Below, piece by piece: positions 7,622 through 15,018 of a stretch of 38,587 nucleotides of DNA; within the stretch, counting starts at the first letter, position 1; each line of letters starts with the position of its first letter. This DNA is from CAYJNO01 sp044432885 (lineage in GTDB: Bacteria; Bacillota_I; Bacilli_A; Erysipelotrichales; Erysipelotrichaceae): NCBI GenBank assembly GCA_044432885.1, contig JAWXUG010000002.1, positions 1-38,587 of the forward strand, given 5' to 3'. Position numbers and translations under genes: made by a program. A model generated the notes under the pieces. It saw nothing but the letters and a program-made list of their open reading frames with translations, was not told the origin of the DNA and did no database searches.

Positions 7622-8767
7622 ATGATTAAATTTTTAAATGTCACAAAATCATTTAAACAAAATGAAGTGCTTCACAATCTAGATATTATGATCCACAAAG
7701 GAGAAATAGTAGTATTACTTGGATTATCAGGATGCGGTAAAACGACTACTTTAAAGATGATAAATAAATTAATTCAACCAACAACAGGAAAAATTCTTAT
7801 AAATGGCAATGATATTTCTGAACTTGACACAATTTCTTTAAGAAGGTCGATGGGTTATGTAATACAACAAACAGGGTTATTTCCTCACATGTCAATCAAA
7901 GAGAATATCGAAATAGTCCCGAAATTAATGAAAAAGGACAGTGTAGAAATTGACAAAAGAACGGTGGAATTGATGGAGATGGTTAATTTAGATCGTTCTT
8001 TTTTGTCACGTTATCCTAGTCAACTCTCAGGGGGACAGTTACAAAGAGTTGGTGTAGCAAGAGCGTTAGCTTTAGATCCTGAAATTATTTTAATGGATGA
8101 ACCTTTTTCTGCTTTAGATCCTATTACTAGAGTTTCATTACAAGACGAATTATTAAATATACAATCTAAATATAAGAAAACCATTGTTTTTGTAACTCAT
8201 GATATGGATGAAGCCTTAAAAATTGCAGATAGAATCTGTATCATGGATAAAGGGCATGTAGTTCAATTTGATACAACTGAACAAATTTTAAAACATCCTG
8301 CAAATGATTTTGTTTCTACATTTGTGGGCAAGGGGCGTATTTGGTCAAGTCCTGAATTAATCAAAGTAGAAGACATAATGCTCAAAAACCCAATATCAGC
8401 ATCTATAAATTTACCGATAATGAAGGCGTTAGAAAAAATGATCATTTCTAAAGTTAATAGTTTATTAGTGATTGATGATAATAATTGCTTACAGGGTCTA
8501 GTGCGCCCAAAAGTATTACTTGAAGCACAAGATAAAACACTACCAATTTCAAGTGTCATGAGAAAAATAAAATACACAGTGTATCCAGAGGATAATATGG
8601 TATCGGTATTAAAAATTCTGAAAGAGAAGAATATTTCAGCTATTCCTGTGATTAGTCATGATAATAAATTGGTTGGACTACTCACTAATGCAAGTCTTGT
8701 TTCAACATTATCCTTGCAATTTTTAGATGAACATAACTTTAGCGAACAGGAGGATGATGTATGTTAG
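7622..8767 (+). CDS. ABC importer ATPase with CBS pair (EgtV/OpuCA/ProV-like)
   Basis: The 381-residue ATPase energises the permease encoded next to it. Walker A GLSGCGKTT is at about residues 36-44, the signature is LSGGQLQRV, Walker B is IILMDEPFSALD and the switch His is in VTHDMDEA. The C-terminal third (about 255-370) holds two CBS-like repeats (ISASINLPIMKALEKM and TVYPEDNMVSVLKIL). This layout is shared by glycine betaine/choline/carnitine importers (OpuCA, ProV) and the ergothioneine importer EgtV. The start fits the MIEFxNVSKxY-type beginning of the family. The ribosome binding site is unusually far away (see the leader entry). It overlaps the permease gene by 7 bases, so translation is probably coupled. 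Confidence 0.88.
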   Translation: MIKFLNVTKSFKQNEVLHNLDIMIHKGEIVVLLGLSGCGKTTTLKMINKLIQPTTGKILINGNDISELDTISLRRSMGYVIQQTGLFPHMSIKENIEIVPKLMKKDSVEIDKRTVELMEMVNLDRSFLSRYPSQLSGGQLQRVGVARALALDPEIILMDEPFSALDPITRVSLQDELLNIQSKYKKTIVFVTHDMDEALKIADRICIMDKGHVVQFDTTEQILKHPANDFVSTFVGKGRIWSSPELIKVEDIMLKNPISASINLPIMKALEKMIISKVNSLLVIDDNNCLQGLVRPKVLLEAQDKTLPISSVMRKIKYTVYPEDNMVSVLKILKEKNISAIPVISHDNKLVGLLTNASLVSTLSLQFLDEHNFSEQEDDVC

Positions 8768-10344
8768 AATATGTTACACAAAATTATGAATATATTATTT
8801 CTCTTTTTGTTAATCACCTACAGCTAACAATCCTATCAGTTACTTTAGCAGTATTAATTGGTGTTCCATTTGGCATAATTATTTCCTCAAAAAAATCACT
8901 TCAAAAACCAATAATGGGAATTGCGAATATCATTCAAGCAATACCAAGTTTAGCATTACTAGGTATTTTAATTCCTTATTTAGGGATAGCTGCTCCAACC
9001 GCAATATTTATGGTAGTATTATATTCCTTATTGCCAATACTAAAAAATACAAGCACGAGTTTGTCTAATATTAGTCCTGATATCATAGAGTCTGCAAAAG
9101 GGATAGGAATGACTAAAAGACAAATCTTATTTAAGGTGAAAATACCTTTGGCGTTACCTATAATTATGGCGGGTATTAGAATATCAAGTGTTACCTCTGT
9201 TGGTTTAATGACAATTGCAGCTTATATTGGTGCAGGTGGATTAGGGACATTGGTATTAAGCGGAATTCAAACAGATAATGCAGCAATGATACTTTCAGGG
9301 GCGATACCTGCTTGTTTATTGGCACTAGCGATAGACTTTATAACAGGTATGTTAGAAAAATATTTAACTCCTATTGCGTTAAGACTTAACAATGATGTAA
9401 GTGAAGCGCAAGTGTTAAAATCAAAAAAGAGAAGAAAACAGATTATAATCGTTACAGCTTTAGCTTTAGCAATGGCGATGGGAGCAATCGTATATTCTAA
9501 TTATTCCAAAGATTATGATATAACTGTTGGTTCTAAAGAAGCGGTTGAAGGCAATATTATGGGAAATATAATAGCTGATATTATTGAAGCCAAAACAGAT
9601 TTAAAAGTTGAAAGAAAAATGGGCCTTGGGGGGACTATGATAGCTTATACTGCTATTGTAGAAGGTGAAGTTGATATATATCCTGAATATAGTGGTACTG
9701 CTTATACAGCAATTCTTGGTAAAACGATTGAACCGGGCTTTTCTACAGATGAATTCAATCAAGAATTAATAGATGGTTTAGCTGAACAAGGGTGTACTGT
9801 ATCAGATTTCTTTGGTTTTAATAATACCTACATCATTGCCACTACCCAAGAATTCGCACAACAATACGGATTAGAGAAAATATCCGATTTACAGCAATAC
9901 AATGGGGAGTTTAAGTTGGGAGGGTCTATCGAATTTGCGGTAAGAGACGATGGATTACCTGGATTATCAAGAACTTATGATTTGAGTTTTAAATCAACAC
10001 ATAGTTTTTCGGGAACCTTGATGTACACAGCAATTGACTCGAATGAAGTAGATTTAATTACAGCTTTTTCTACAGATGCATTATTAACTAAATATGATTT
10101 GGTATTCTTAGAAGATGATCAAAACTTCTTTCCACCATATGATATGTTCCCATTAGTTAATACAGAAACACTAGAAAAATATCCAGAAGTGAAAGATGCG
10201 CTAGCATTACTTGGTGGGTTGATTGATGATGAAACAATGCAATATTTAAATAATCAAGCGGTTGAATTTGGAAAGAGTCCTGCAGTTATCGCAAGAGAGT
10301 TCTTAATTGAAGAAGGATTAGTAACAACAGAAGATTTTGAATAA
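8761..10344 (+). CDS. Fused ABC permease and substrate-binding protein (EgtU/OpuCB-OpuCC-like)
   Basis: The 527-residue protein joins a membrane permease (about residues 1-210, several TM helices, EAA-like loop IIESAKGIGMTKRQILFKVKIPLALP) to a substrate-binding domain (about 250-527) after one more TM segment near 232-248. The binding domain has the OpuC/ProX/EgtU hallmarks DIYPEYSGTAY, FFGFNNTYIIA, GLPGL, LITAFSTDALL and FFPPYDMFPLV. The fusion and total length resemble EgtU, the ergothioneine transporter, as well as fused choline/betaine transporters. I cannot read the ligand from sequence. Position between two paralogous reductases suggests that the transported molecule is their substrate or a precursor of it; this is inference. 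Confidence 0.87.
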   Translation: MLEYVTQNYEYIISLFVNHLQLTILSVTLAVLIGVPFGIIISSKKSLQKPIMGIANIIQAIPSLALLGILIPYLGIAAPTAIFMVVLYSLLPILKNTSTSLSNISPDIIESAKGIGMTKRQILFKVKIPLALPIIMAGIRISSVTSVGLMTIAAYIGAGGLGTLVLSGIQTDNAAMILSGAIPACLLALAIDFITGMLEKYLTPIALRLNNDVSEAQVLKSKKRRKQIIIVTALALAMAMGAIVYSNYSKDYDITVGSKEAVEGNIMGNIIADIIEAKTDLKVERKMGLGGTMIAYTAIVEGEVDIYPEYSGTAYTAILGKTIEPGFSTDEFNQELIDGLAEQGCTVSDFFGFNNTYIIATTQEFAQQYGLEKISDLQQYNGEFKLGGSIEFAVRDDGLPGLSRTYDLSFKSTHSFSGTLMYTAIDSNEVDLITAFSTDALLTKYDLVFLEDDQNFFPPYDMFPLVNTETLEKYPEVKDALALLGGLIDDETMQYLNNQAVEFGKSPAVIAREFLIEEGLVTTEDFE

Positions 10345-10436
10345 CAGCTAATATTAAATATTTAATCAAAAGAAAAATGATACTCAAGACATAAAAGTAG
10401 CCGTTGTTTAGTATGTTAAAAAATTATCAAAAACTC

Positions 10437-10485
10437 TAGACAAATGTGTTTATAAGTTTTATAATACCACTAGACGACTAGTCTA
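10437..10485 (+). promoter_or_regulatory. Promoter with TetR-type operator for the lipoprotein reductase gene
   Basis: The -35 is TAGACA (10437-10442), the spacer is 17 bases and the -10 is a perfect TATAAT (10460-10465). The predicted start site falls in the inverted repeat TAGAC-GACTA-GTCTA (10471-10485). TAGAC-N-GTCTA palindromes are typical operators of LmrA/YxaF- and NemR-like TetR repressors, and a TetR gene of the LmrA/YxaF type follows this transcription unit. Repression that is relieved by a ligand is the likely mode. Confidence 0.75.
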
Positions 10486-10499
10486 CTAAGGAGAGAGAA

Positions 10500-12257
10500 A
10501 TGAAAAAATTATTAGTTTTGATTCTGTCTTTATGTCTTGTAGCAGGATGTGCTACTACAGAAAGTACTGAATCAACAGGTATGAGTGCAGGGACTTACAC
10601 AGCTACTGCAACAGGCTACCATGGTGATATCACAATTGATGTTACTGTAAGTGATACAGCTATCGAGGAAATCGTAGTTGTAGAAGAAAGTGAAACAGAA
10701 GGAATTGGGGCTGCCGCATTACCATTATTGGTTGAAGCTGCAGTAACAGGGCAAAATGCTACACCTGATGCAATATCAGGGGCAACAATCACTTCAGTTG
10801 CATTTAATGAAGCATTAACAGATGCTTTAACTCAAGCTGGGGCAGATTTAACAGATTTTGAAGGAACAGCAACAGACACAGCAAAAGAACAAATCGAAGA
10901 AACTTATGACGTTGTAGTTGTAGGAGCTGGTTTAGCTGGATTATCTTCAGCATTAGTTGCTGCACAATCAGGTAAAAGTGTGGTGGTACTTGAAAAAATG
11001 GGTGTAATTGGTGGTGCATCAGCAATGGCAGGTGGCGGAACAATCGCTACAGGAAGCCAATGGGCAATTGAAGATGGATCTACAGAAACTGCAGAAGAAT
11101 TAGTTGACTATTTATTAGAAAATGGTCATTATAACAATCATGTAGAAACAGTAGAGCTTTATGCAAATACAGTAGGGGAAGCATTTGACTGGTTTGTTTC
11201 TGAAGATGGAGCAAATGTTCCTTATACAAGAAGTTTATCAACAAGAAACTATTCTGTTGATGGGAGAGGAACTGCAGCTGTTTCAAGTGTTGCAGCATCT
11301 CTTGAAAATTTAGGCATTGAAATTTTAACAAGCACACCAGCAACAGAGCTTATTATTGAGGATGGTGTTGTGACAGGTGTTATCGCAGAAGGAACTACAG
11401 CTGATTATACATTGAATGCAACTTCTGTTGTATTAGCAACTGGTGGTTATGGAAACAATGATGAATTGGTAGATGAACAATATTTAAATTATGTATATGC
11501 AGGAGCACCTGGTGCTGATGGAGATGCATTAATTATGGTTGAATCTTTAAATGCTGATTTAATCAACACTGAATTTGTAAATACTCAACCAAACAGTATG
11601 GTATTACCAAGTGGTTTAGGACAATATACAAATCCTGGTGTAAATAAAGCTTATGCAACAAGTGGTGCTTATATTGTGAATCAAGATGGAGTAAGATTTG
11701 CTAATGAAGTAGGCGATTCTTGGGATCTAATTCAAGCAATGGCTGAAAATACAACAAACTACATAATCATGGATCAAGCTTCATTCGATGCATTTAATGA
11801 AGCAATGATTGCTTCAAATATTTATAGTGAAGATGATGTAACTACATGGTTAGAAAACAATGGAACAAGTCAACCAGTTATGGTAACTGCGGACTCATTC
11901 GCAGAATTAGAAACTACATTATCATTACCAGAAGGCTCGCTAACAGCTTCAGCTACTCAATATAACGAAGATGTTGCAGCAGGTGTTGATGAGTTTGGCC
12001 GTGAAGTGACTTTAGAAATTGAAACTGATGGACCAGTTTATGCACTACAAATGTGGATTAGATACTATGCAACTTTGGGTGGATTACATGTAAATGATGA
12101 TTTCCAAGTGTTAAATACAGATCTTGAAGCAATTGAAGGATTATATGCAGCTGGAGAAGTAATTGGTGGTCTATGCGGAGATATTTATGCAGGTGGATCA
12201 TTATTCTCTTGGGCAATGACAAGTGGATATGGCGCTGGAGTTAGCGTTTCAGAATAA
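10500..12257 (+). CDS. Extracellular flavinylated lipoprotein reductase (FMN_bind plus FAD_binding_2)
   Basis: This 585-residue protein has a lipoprotein signal (MKKLLVLILSLCLVAGC, lipobox VAGC with Cys at about 17), so it should be anchored outside the membrane. Residues about 30-115 form an FMN_bind domain ending in DAISGATITS; the Thr of SGAT is the usual site where ApbE attaches FMN covalently. Residues about 135-585 form an FAD-binding reductase with VVVGAGLAGLSSAL and GLYAAGEVIGGLCGDIYA. Such proteins reduce small unsaturated molecules using electrons passed outward (extracellular electron transfer). As in the cytoplasmic paralogue, the canonical fumarate-reductase catalytic residues are not conserved. 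SD AAGGAGAGAG precedes the ATG. No apbE gene lies in this window. Confidence 0.9.
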   Translation: MKKLLVLILSLCLVAGCATTESTESTGMSAGTYTATATGYHGDITIDVTVSDTAIEEIVVVEESETEGIGAAALPLLVEAAVTGQNATPDAISGATITSVAFNEALTDALTQAGADLTDFEGTATDTAKEQIEETYDVVVVGAGLAGLSSALVAAQSGKSVVVLEKMGVIGGASAMAGGGTIATGSQWAIEDGSTETAEELVDYLLENGHYNNHVETVELYANTVGEAFDWFVSEDGANVPYTRSLSTRNYSVDGRGTAAVSSVAASLENLGIEILTSTPATELIIEDGVVTGVIAEGTTADYTLNATSVVLATGGYGNNDELVDEQYLNYVYAGAPGADGDALIMVESLNADLINTEFVNTQPNSMVLPSGLGQYTNPGVNKAYATSGAYIVNQDGVRFANEVGDSWDLIQAMAENTTNYIIMDQASFDAFNEAMIASNIYSEDDVTTWLENNGTSQPVMVTADSFAELETTLSLPEGSLTASATQYNEDVAAGVDEFGREVTLEIETDGPVYALQMWIRYYATLGGLHVNDDFQVLNTDLEAIEGLYAAGEVIGGLCGDIYAGGSLFSWAMTSGYGAGVSVSE

Positions 12258-12271
12258 AAAACAACTAAAAT

Positions 12272-12312
12272 AAGAGTTGCAACGTGAACATCATGTTGCA
12301 ATTCTTTTTTTT
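12272..12312 (+). terminator. Intrinsic terminator after the lipoprotein reductase gene
   Basis: A stem of about 15 bp (12272-12286 with 12292-12306, core GTTGCAAC/GTTGCAA, two G-T pairs, loop AACAT) runs into eight consecutive T residues. It lies just before the TetR gene. Confidence 0.85.
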
Positions 12313-12322
12313 ATCTTATAAT
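12296..12322 (+). promoter_or_regulatory. Possible promoter of the tetR gene, overlapping the terminator
   Basis: TATAAT at 12317-12322 has a possible -35 TTGCAA at 12296-12301, with a short 15-base spacer. The -35 would lie in the 3' arm of the terminator. A start site 6-7 bases after TATAAT would fall on the tetR ATG, which suggests a leaderless mRNA. Confidence 0.4.
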
Positions 12323-12328
12323 GTGGGT

Positions 12329-12889
12329 ATGAATAAAAAACAATTAATCATAGACGAGGCAATCGGTCTTTTTGCGACAAAAGGATATTACGGAGTAGGC
12401 CTTAGTGAATTATTAAAAAAATGCCATGTACCTAAGGGCAGTTTTTATCATTACTTTCCAAATGGAAAAATCCAACTTATCCAAGAAACTCTACAATCCG
12501 CTTACATATATATGGAAAATCACATTCGAAAGGAATTTTTTGTAGATGATATTTCAAGCTATGTTGGTTTTGAAAGAATGATAGATCACTTGTCGTTAGA
12601 GGTAGGCATTCAGAAAAATTTCGTCTCTTTATTGATGACGATGATTTCCATTGAATCAAGATACATGGATGAGGGTGTCAATAAAACGTGTGCTGAATTA
12701 TATACAAAATGGCAAGAATTGTATACAGATTATTTAAGAAAATATGACTACACAGAGCAAGAATGTATTGAAAAATCACACATAGCCTTTACGATGATTC
12801 ATTGCTCCCTTATTACTTCTTGGATTAAGAATGATGCAGAAGACTTGCAGAAAACAAAAATAATACTAAAAAATTTATTAGAAAAGTAG
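12329..12889 (+). CDS. TetR-family repressor, LmrA/YxaF type
   Basis: The 186-residue regulator has an N-terminal helix-turn-helix (GYYGVGLSELLKKCHVPKGS) followed by FYHYFPNGKIQLI. The HFPNGK-like end of the DNA-binding domain is typical of the LmrA/YxaF (QdoR) subfamily. The C-terminal ligand domain is divergent. I prefer the ATG at 12329; the longer frame from GTG 12284 would start inside the terminator hairpin. No Shine-Dalgarno is visible before the ATG. The likely target is the TAGAC-N5-GTCTA operator in front of the lipoprotein reductase gene, so its inducer may be the reductase substrate or a toxic relative of it. Confidence 0.85.
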   Translation: MNKKQLIIDEAIGLFATKGYYGVGLSELLKKCHVPKGSFYHYFPNGKIQLIQETLQSAYIYMENHIRKEFFVDDISSYVGFERMIDHLSLEVGIQKNFVSLLMTMISIESRYMDEGVNKTCAELYTKWQELYTDYLRKYDYTEQECIEKSHIAFTMIHCSLITSWIKNDAEDLQKTKIILKNLLEK

Positions 12890-12914
12890 AAATGGGTTTT
12901 AAATCCATTTTTTT
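12890..12914 (+). terminator. Intrinsic terminator after tetR
   Basis: The stem AAATGG/CCATTT (extended by a G-T pair, loop of about seven A/T bases) is followed by a run of T residues. It begins one base after the tetR stop. Confidence 0.75.
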
Positions 12915-13055
12915 CGTGCAGTAGGGAAAAGATAGTTAAAATTTAGTAAAAAATAAATATTTTAAGCAATCAATCAAAAATATAAAATGAATTTGCTTAC
13001 ATCATTTACACCCCTTTATTTGAATAAAGGATGTGTAATAATCATAAAGTCATTT
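12915..13055 (+). other. Leader region upstream of the riboswitch with a perfect hairpin
   Basis: This AT-rich stretch presumably holds the promoter for the riboswitch transcript, although I see no strong -35/-10 pair. It contains a perfect hairpin, CCTTTATT (13013-13020) and AATAAAGG (13023-13030), with a two-base gap and no T-tract. Confidence 0.35.
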
Positions 13056-13178
13056 CACCATATAAGTTTATGAATAAGGCATAAACGTTTCTACATCGAT
13101 ACCGTAAATATCGATACTATGATGATGCTTACAAACAGATCATACTTTTTATTTGGTGAAATAAAAGGGAGGAATCAT
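13056..13178 (+). promoter_or_regulatory. Guanine-type purine riboswitch with translational expression platform
   Basis: The aptamer is at 13056-13124. P1 is CACCATA/TATGATG, P2 is GTTTATG/CATAAAC with loop AATAAGG, J2/3 is GTTTCTAC, and P3 is ATCGAT/ATCGAT around ACCGTAAAT. All match the purine riboswitch consensus. The specificity base in ACTAT is C, which indicates guanine/hypoxanthine rather than adenine. Downstream, CTTTTTATTT (13145-13154) can pair with AAATAAAAGG (13159-13168) and hide the Shine-Dalgarno GGGAGG (13167-13172). TTTCACCA at 13053-13060 is perfectly complementary to TGGTGAAA at 13154-13161. This gives an off-switch: ligand binding forms P1, frees TGGTGAAA and lets the SD-hiding hairpin form. 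Confidence 0.9.
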
Positions 13179-14496
13179 ATGTTAGAAAAGTTACTTAAAC
13201 TATCAAGCAAGAACACAGATGTAAAAACAGAAATTATGGCAGGGGTAACAACATTCTTAGCAATGGCGTACATTTTAGCGGTAAATCCTGCAATCTTATC
13301 TGAGACCGAATGTCCTTTCAATCTGTATTCTTAGCAACAGCAATTGCTTCAGGGGTAGCTTGTATTATTATGGGAGTATTAGCTAATTATCCGGTAGCAT
13401 TAGCGCCTGGTATGGGTGTAAATGCATTATTTACTTATACTGCATGTTTCACATTAGGGCTATCGTGGCAAGCGGCATTGGCTTCAGTATTTTTTTCAGG
13501 AGTAATATTCTTAATTATTTCTGTAACAGGTGTACGTAAGATGATTATAAACTCTATTCCAAAAAATTTGAAATTATCAATTGGAGCAGGTATCGGATTC
13601 TTTACTGCTTTTATTGGATTTAAAATGCTGGAATTATCGTTGCGGATACAGCAACAGCTGTTGCGCTTGGAAATTTAAAAGATCCTGCCGTTTTATTAGC
13701 GGTTTTCGGATTAATAACAACGATATTTCTATTAACAAAAAAAGTAAATGGTGCAGTATTCTGGGGTCTTGTGACAACTGCAGTGGTTGGAATCGCAATG
13801 GGGATTGTGTTTCCAGGAGTAGGCTTACCAACATTGCCTACATCAATTGTTTCATTTACATTTGATATGCCTACATTAGGCGCTTTTGCTACAGGATTTG
13901 GTGAGTTATTTTCACATCCAGGGGCAATTGTCATTATTTTTTCATTCTTATTTGTTGACTTCTTCGATACAACGGGAACGCTTGTTGCAGTAGGGAATGA
14001 TATTGGACTGGTGAATGAAGAAGGCGAAATGGAAAATGTTGAAAAAGCTTTATTAGCAGATTCAATTGGGACAATCTTTGGAGCAATGCTTGGAACAAGT
14101 ACAGTCACTTCATTTGTTGAATCAGGATCAGGGGTTGCTGCAGGGGGTAGAATAGGCCTTACAGCATGTGTTACTGGAGTATTGTTCTTATTATCAGTAT
14201 TCTTTGCACCAGTACTTGCGGGTGTAACCAATGCAATTACAGCACCAGCTTTGATTGTTGTAGGAATCTTAATGGTTCAACAATTAAAGGATATTGAATG
14301 GGAAAGCCTTGAAGTTGTAAGTGCGATGTTTATCACTCTTATTTCAATGGTATTAACTTATTCTATTTCTGATGGTATCGCATTTGGATTTATCGCTTAT
14401 ACAGTAGCATTTATAGGGGCTGGTAAGACAAAAGAGCTTAAACCAATCGTATTTATTCTTGACTTAATATTTATTGCTTATTTCATTTGTAAATAA
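13179..14496 (+). pseudogene. Purine permease (PbuG/PbuO, AzgA-like), broken by two frameshifts
   Basis: The reading frame encodes a xanthine/guanine/hypoxanthine permease of COG2252: NTDVKTEIMAGVTTFLAMAYILAVNPAIL, then GVLANYPVALAPGMGVNALF, FVDFFDTTGTLVAVGNDIGL and GTSTVTSFVESGSGVAAGGR. It is split over three frames. Near 13307 a G appears missing in what should read ACC-GGA-ATG, giving premature CPFNLYS. Near 13628 one A appears missing from an A-run in TTTAAAATGCTGG, giving premature LRIQQQLL. Restoring both bases yields a continuous protein of about 440 residues with an intact C-terminus. SD GGGAGG precedes the ATG at 13179, and a guanine riboswitch controls it. Both changes are single-base deletions, so assembly error is possible. 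Confidence 0.85.
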
Positions 14497-14507
14497 GTTT
14501 TAGAATG

Positions 14508-14541
14508 AAATCACCTTGCTTGTAAAGTAAGGTGATTTTTT
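14508..14541. terminator. Strong terminator after the permease
   Basis: The perfect stem AAATCACCTT (14508-14517) and AAGGTGATTT (14529-14538) is followed by T residues. Confidence 0.85.
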
Positions 14542-14708
14542 AAATGAACGATGATCTGTGACTAATAAATATTGTATCTTACAATTTTAAACATAATAAA
14601 TTCTCTGCTTGTTTCTTTAACTAGAGAATTTTTTACTTTATTATATGCAGTTAGCTACAAGCAACATTTAATAAATGGCTTTTATGATAAATGTTCGTTG
14701 AAAACCAA
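14542..14708 (+). terminator. Intergenic stretch with a second terminator-like hairpin
   Basis: AAATTCTCT (14598-14606) pairs with AGAGAATTT (14623-14631), which continues into TTTT. This is a second terminator-like structure isolating the hydrogenase operon from upstream transcription. No gene is visible in this stretch. Confidence 0.6.
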
Positions 14709-14737
14709 TTGATGAAAGCGCTTATATTGTGTAAAAT
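14709..14737 (+). promoter_or_regulatory. Hydrogenase operon promoter with cre-like site
   Basis: The -35 TTGATG (14709-14714) and -10 TAAAAT (14732-14737) are 17 bases apart. TGAAAGCGCTTATA (14713-14726) matches the CcpA cre consensus TGWAANCGNTNWCA at all positions but one (T for C at position 13) and overlaps the -35 and spacer. CcpA binding here would be expected to block RNA polymerase, giving carbon catabolite repression of the operon. The downstream ORF follows after AAGAGGT. Confidence 0.6.
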
Positions 14738-14763
14738 AAAAGTAAGATAATAAGAGGTCTGTG

Positions 14764-15018
14764 ATGGTAATAGAAATATGTGTGGGTAGCTCATGCTACG
14801 TCAAGGGATCAAATGAAATGATATCAATCATTAAAGAACTGTTGAAGGAGAATGGATGGCAAGAACAGGTCACTTTAAAAGGTGCTTTTTGTATGCAAGT
14901 CTGTCAAAACAATGGGATTGGATTGAAAATAAATGGGGAATTCGTTAGGGATGTAGGGATACATAATGCTAAGGAGTTCTTTTTTAATAGAATTAAACAG
15001 GAGGTAGAAGGTGAATAG
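14764..15018 (+). CDS. Thioredoxin-fold [2Fe-2S] ferredoxin, first gene of the hydrogenase operon
   Basis: The 84-residue protein is a stand-alone thioredoxin-like [2Fe-2S] ferredoxin related to the C-terminal domain of NuoE/HydC. Four Cys are in the expected spacing: CVGSSCYVKG near the N-terminus and GAFCMQVCQNN near residue 45. It could pass electrons to or from the sensory hydrogenase encoded next. I chose ATG 14764 because AGAGG lies 6 bases upstream; an in-frame GTG at 14761 would be too close. It overlaps the next gene by 8 bases. Confidence 0.82.
   Translation: MVIEICVGSSCYVKGSNEMISIIKELLKENGWQEQVTLKGAFCMQVCQNNGIGLKINGEFVRDVGIHNAKEFFFNRIKQEVEGE

Noticed and set aside
10804..11343. 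Minus-strand ORFs inside the lipoprotein reductase gene
   Set aside because: These are Leu/His/Gln-rich shadows of a Thr/Ala-rich coding strand, with no start signals or family match.
12284..12328. Longer TetR start at GTG 12284
   Set aside because: It would begin inside the terminator hairpin and add residues (NIMLQFFFLSYNV) not typical of TetR proteins.
13119..13178. Upstream start for the purine permease at 13119
   Set aside because: It lies inside the riboswitch aptamer; the real start with GGGAGG is at 13179.
13620..14231. 203-residue minus-strand ORF opposite the purine permease
   Set aside because: It is a shadow: the plus strand in this region encodes clear COG2252 permease motifs.
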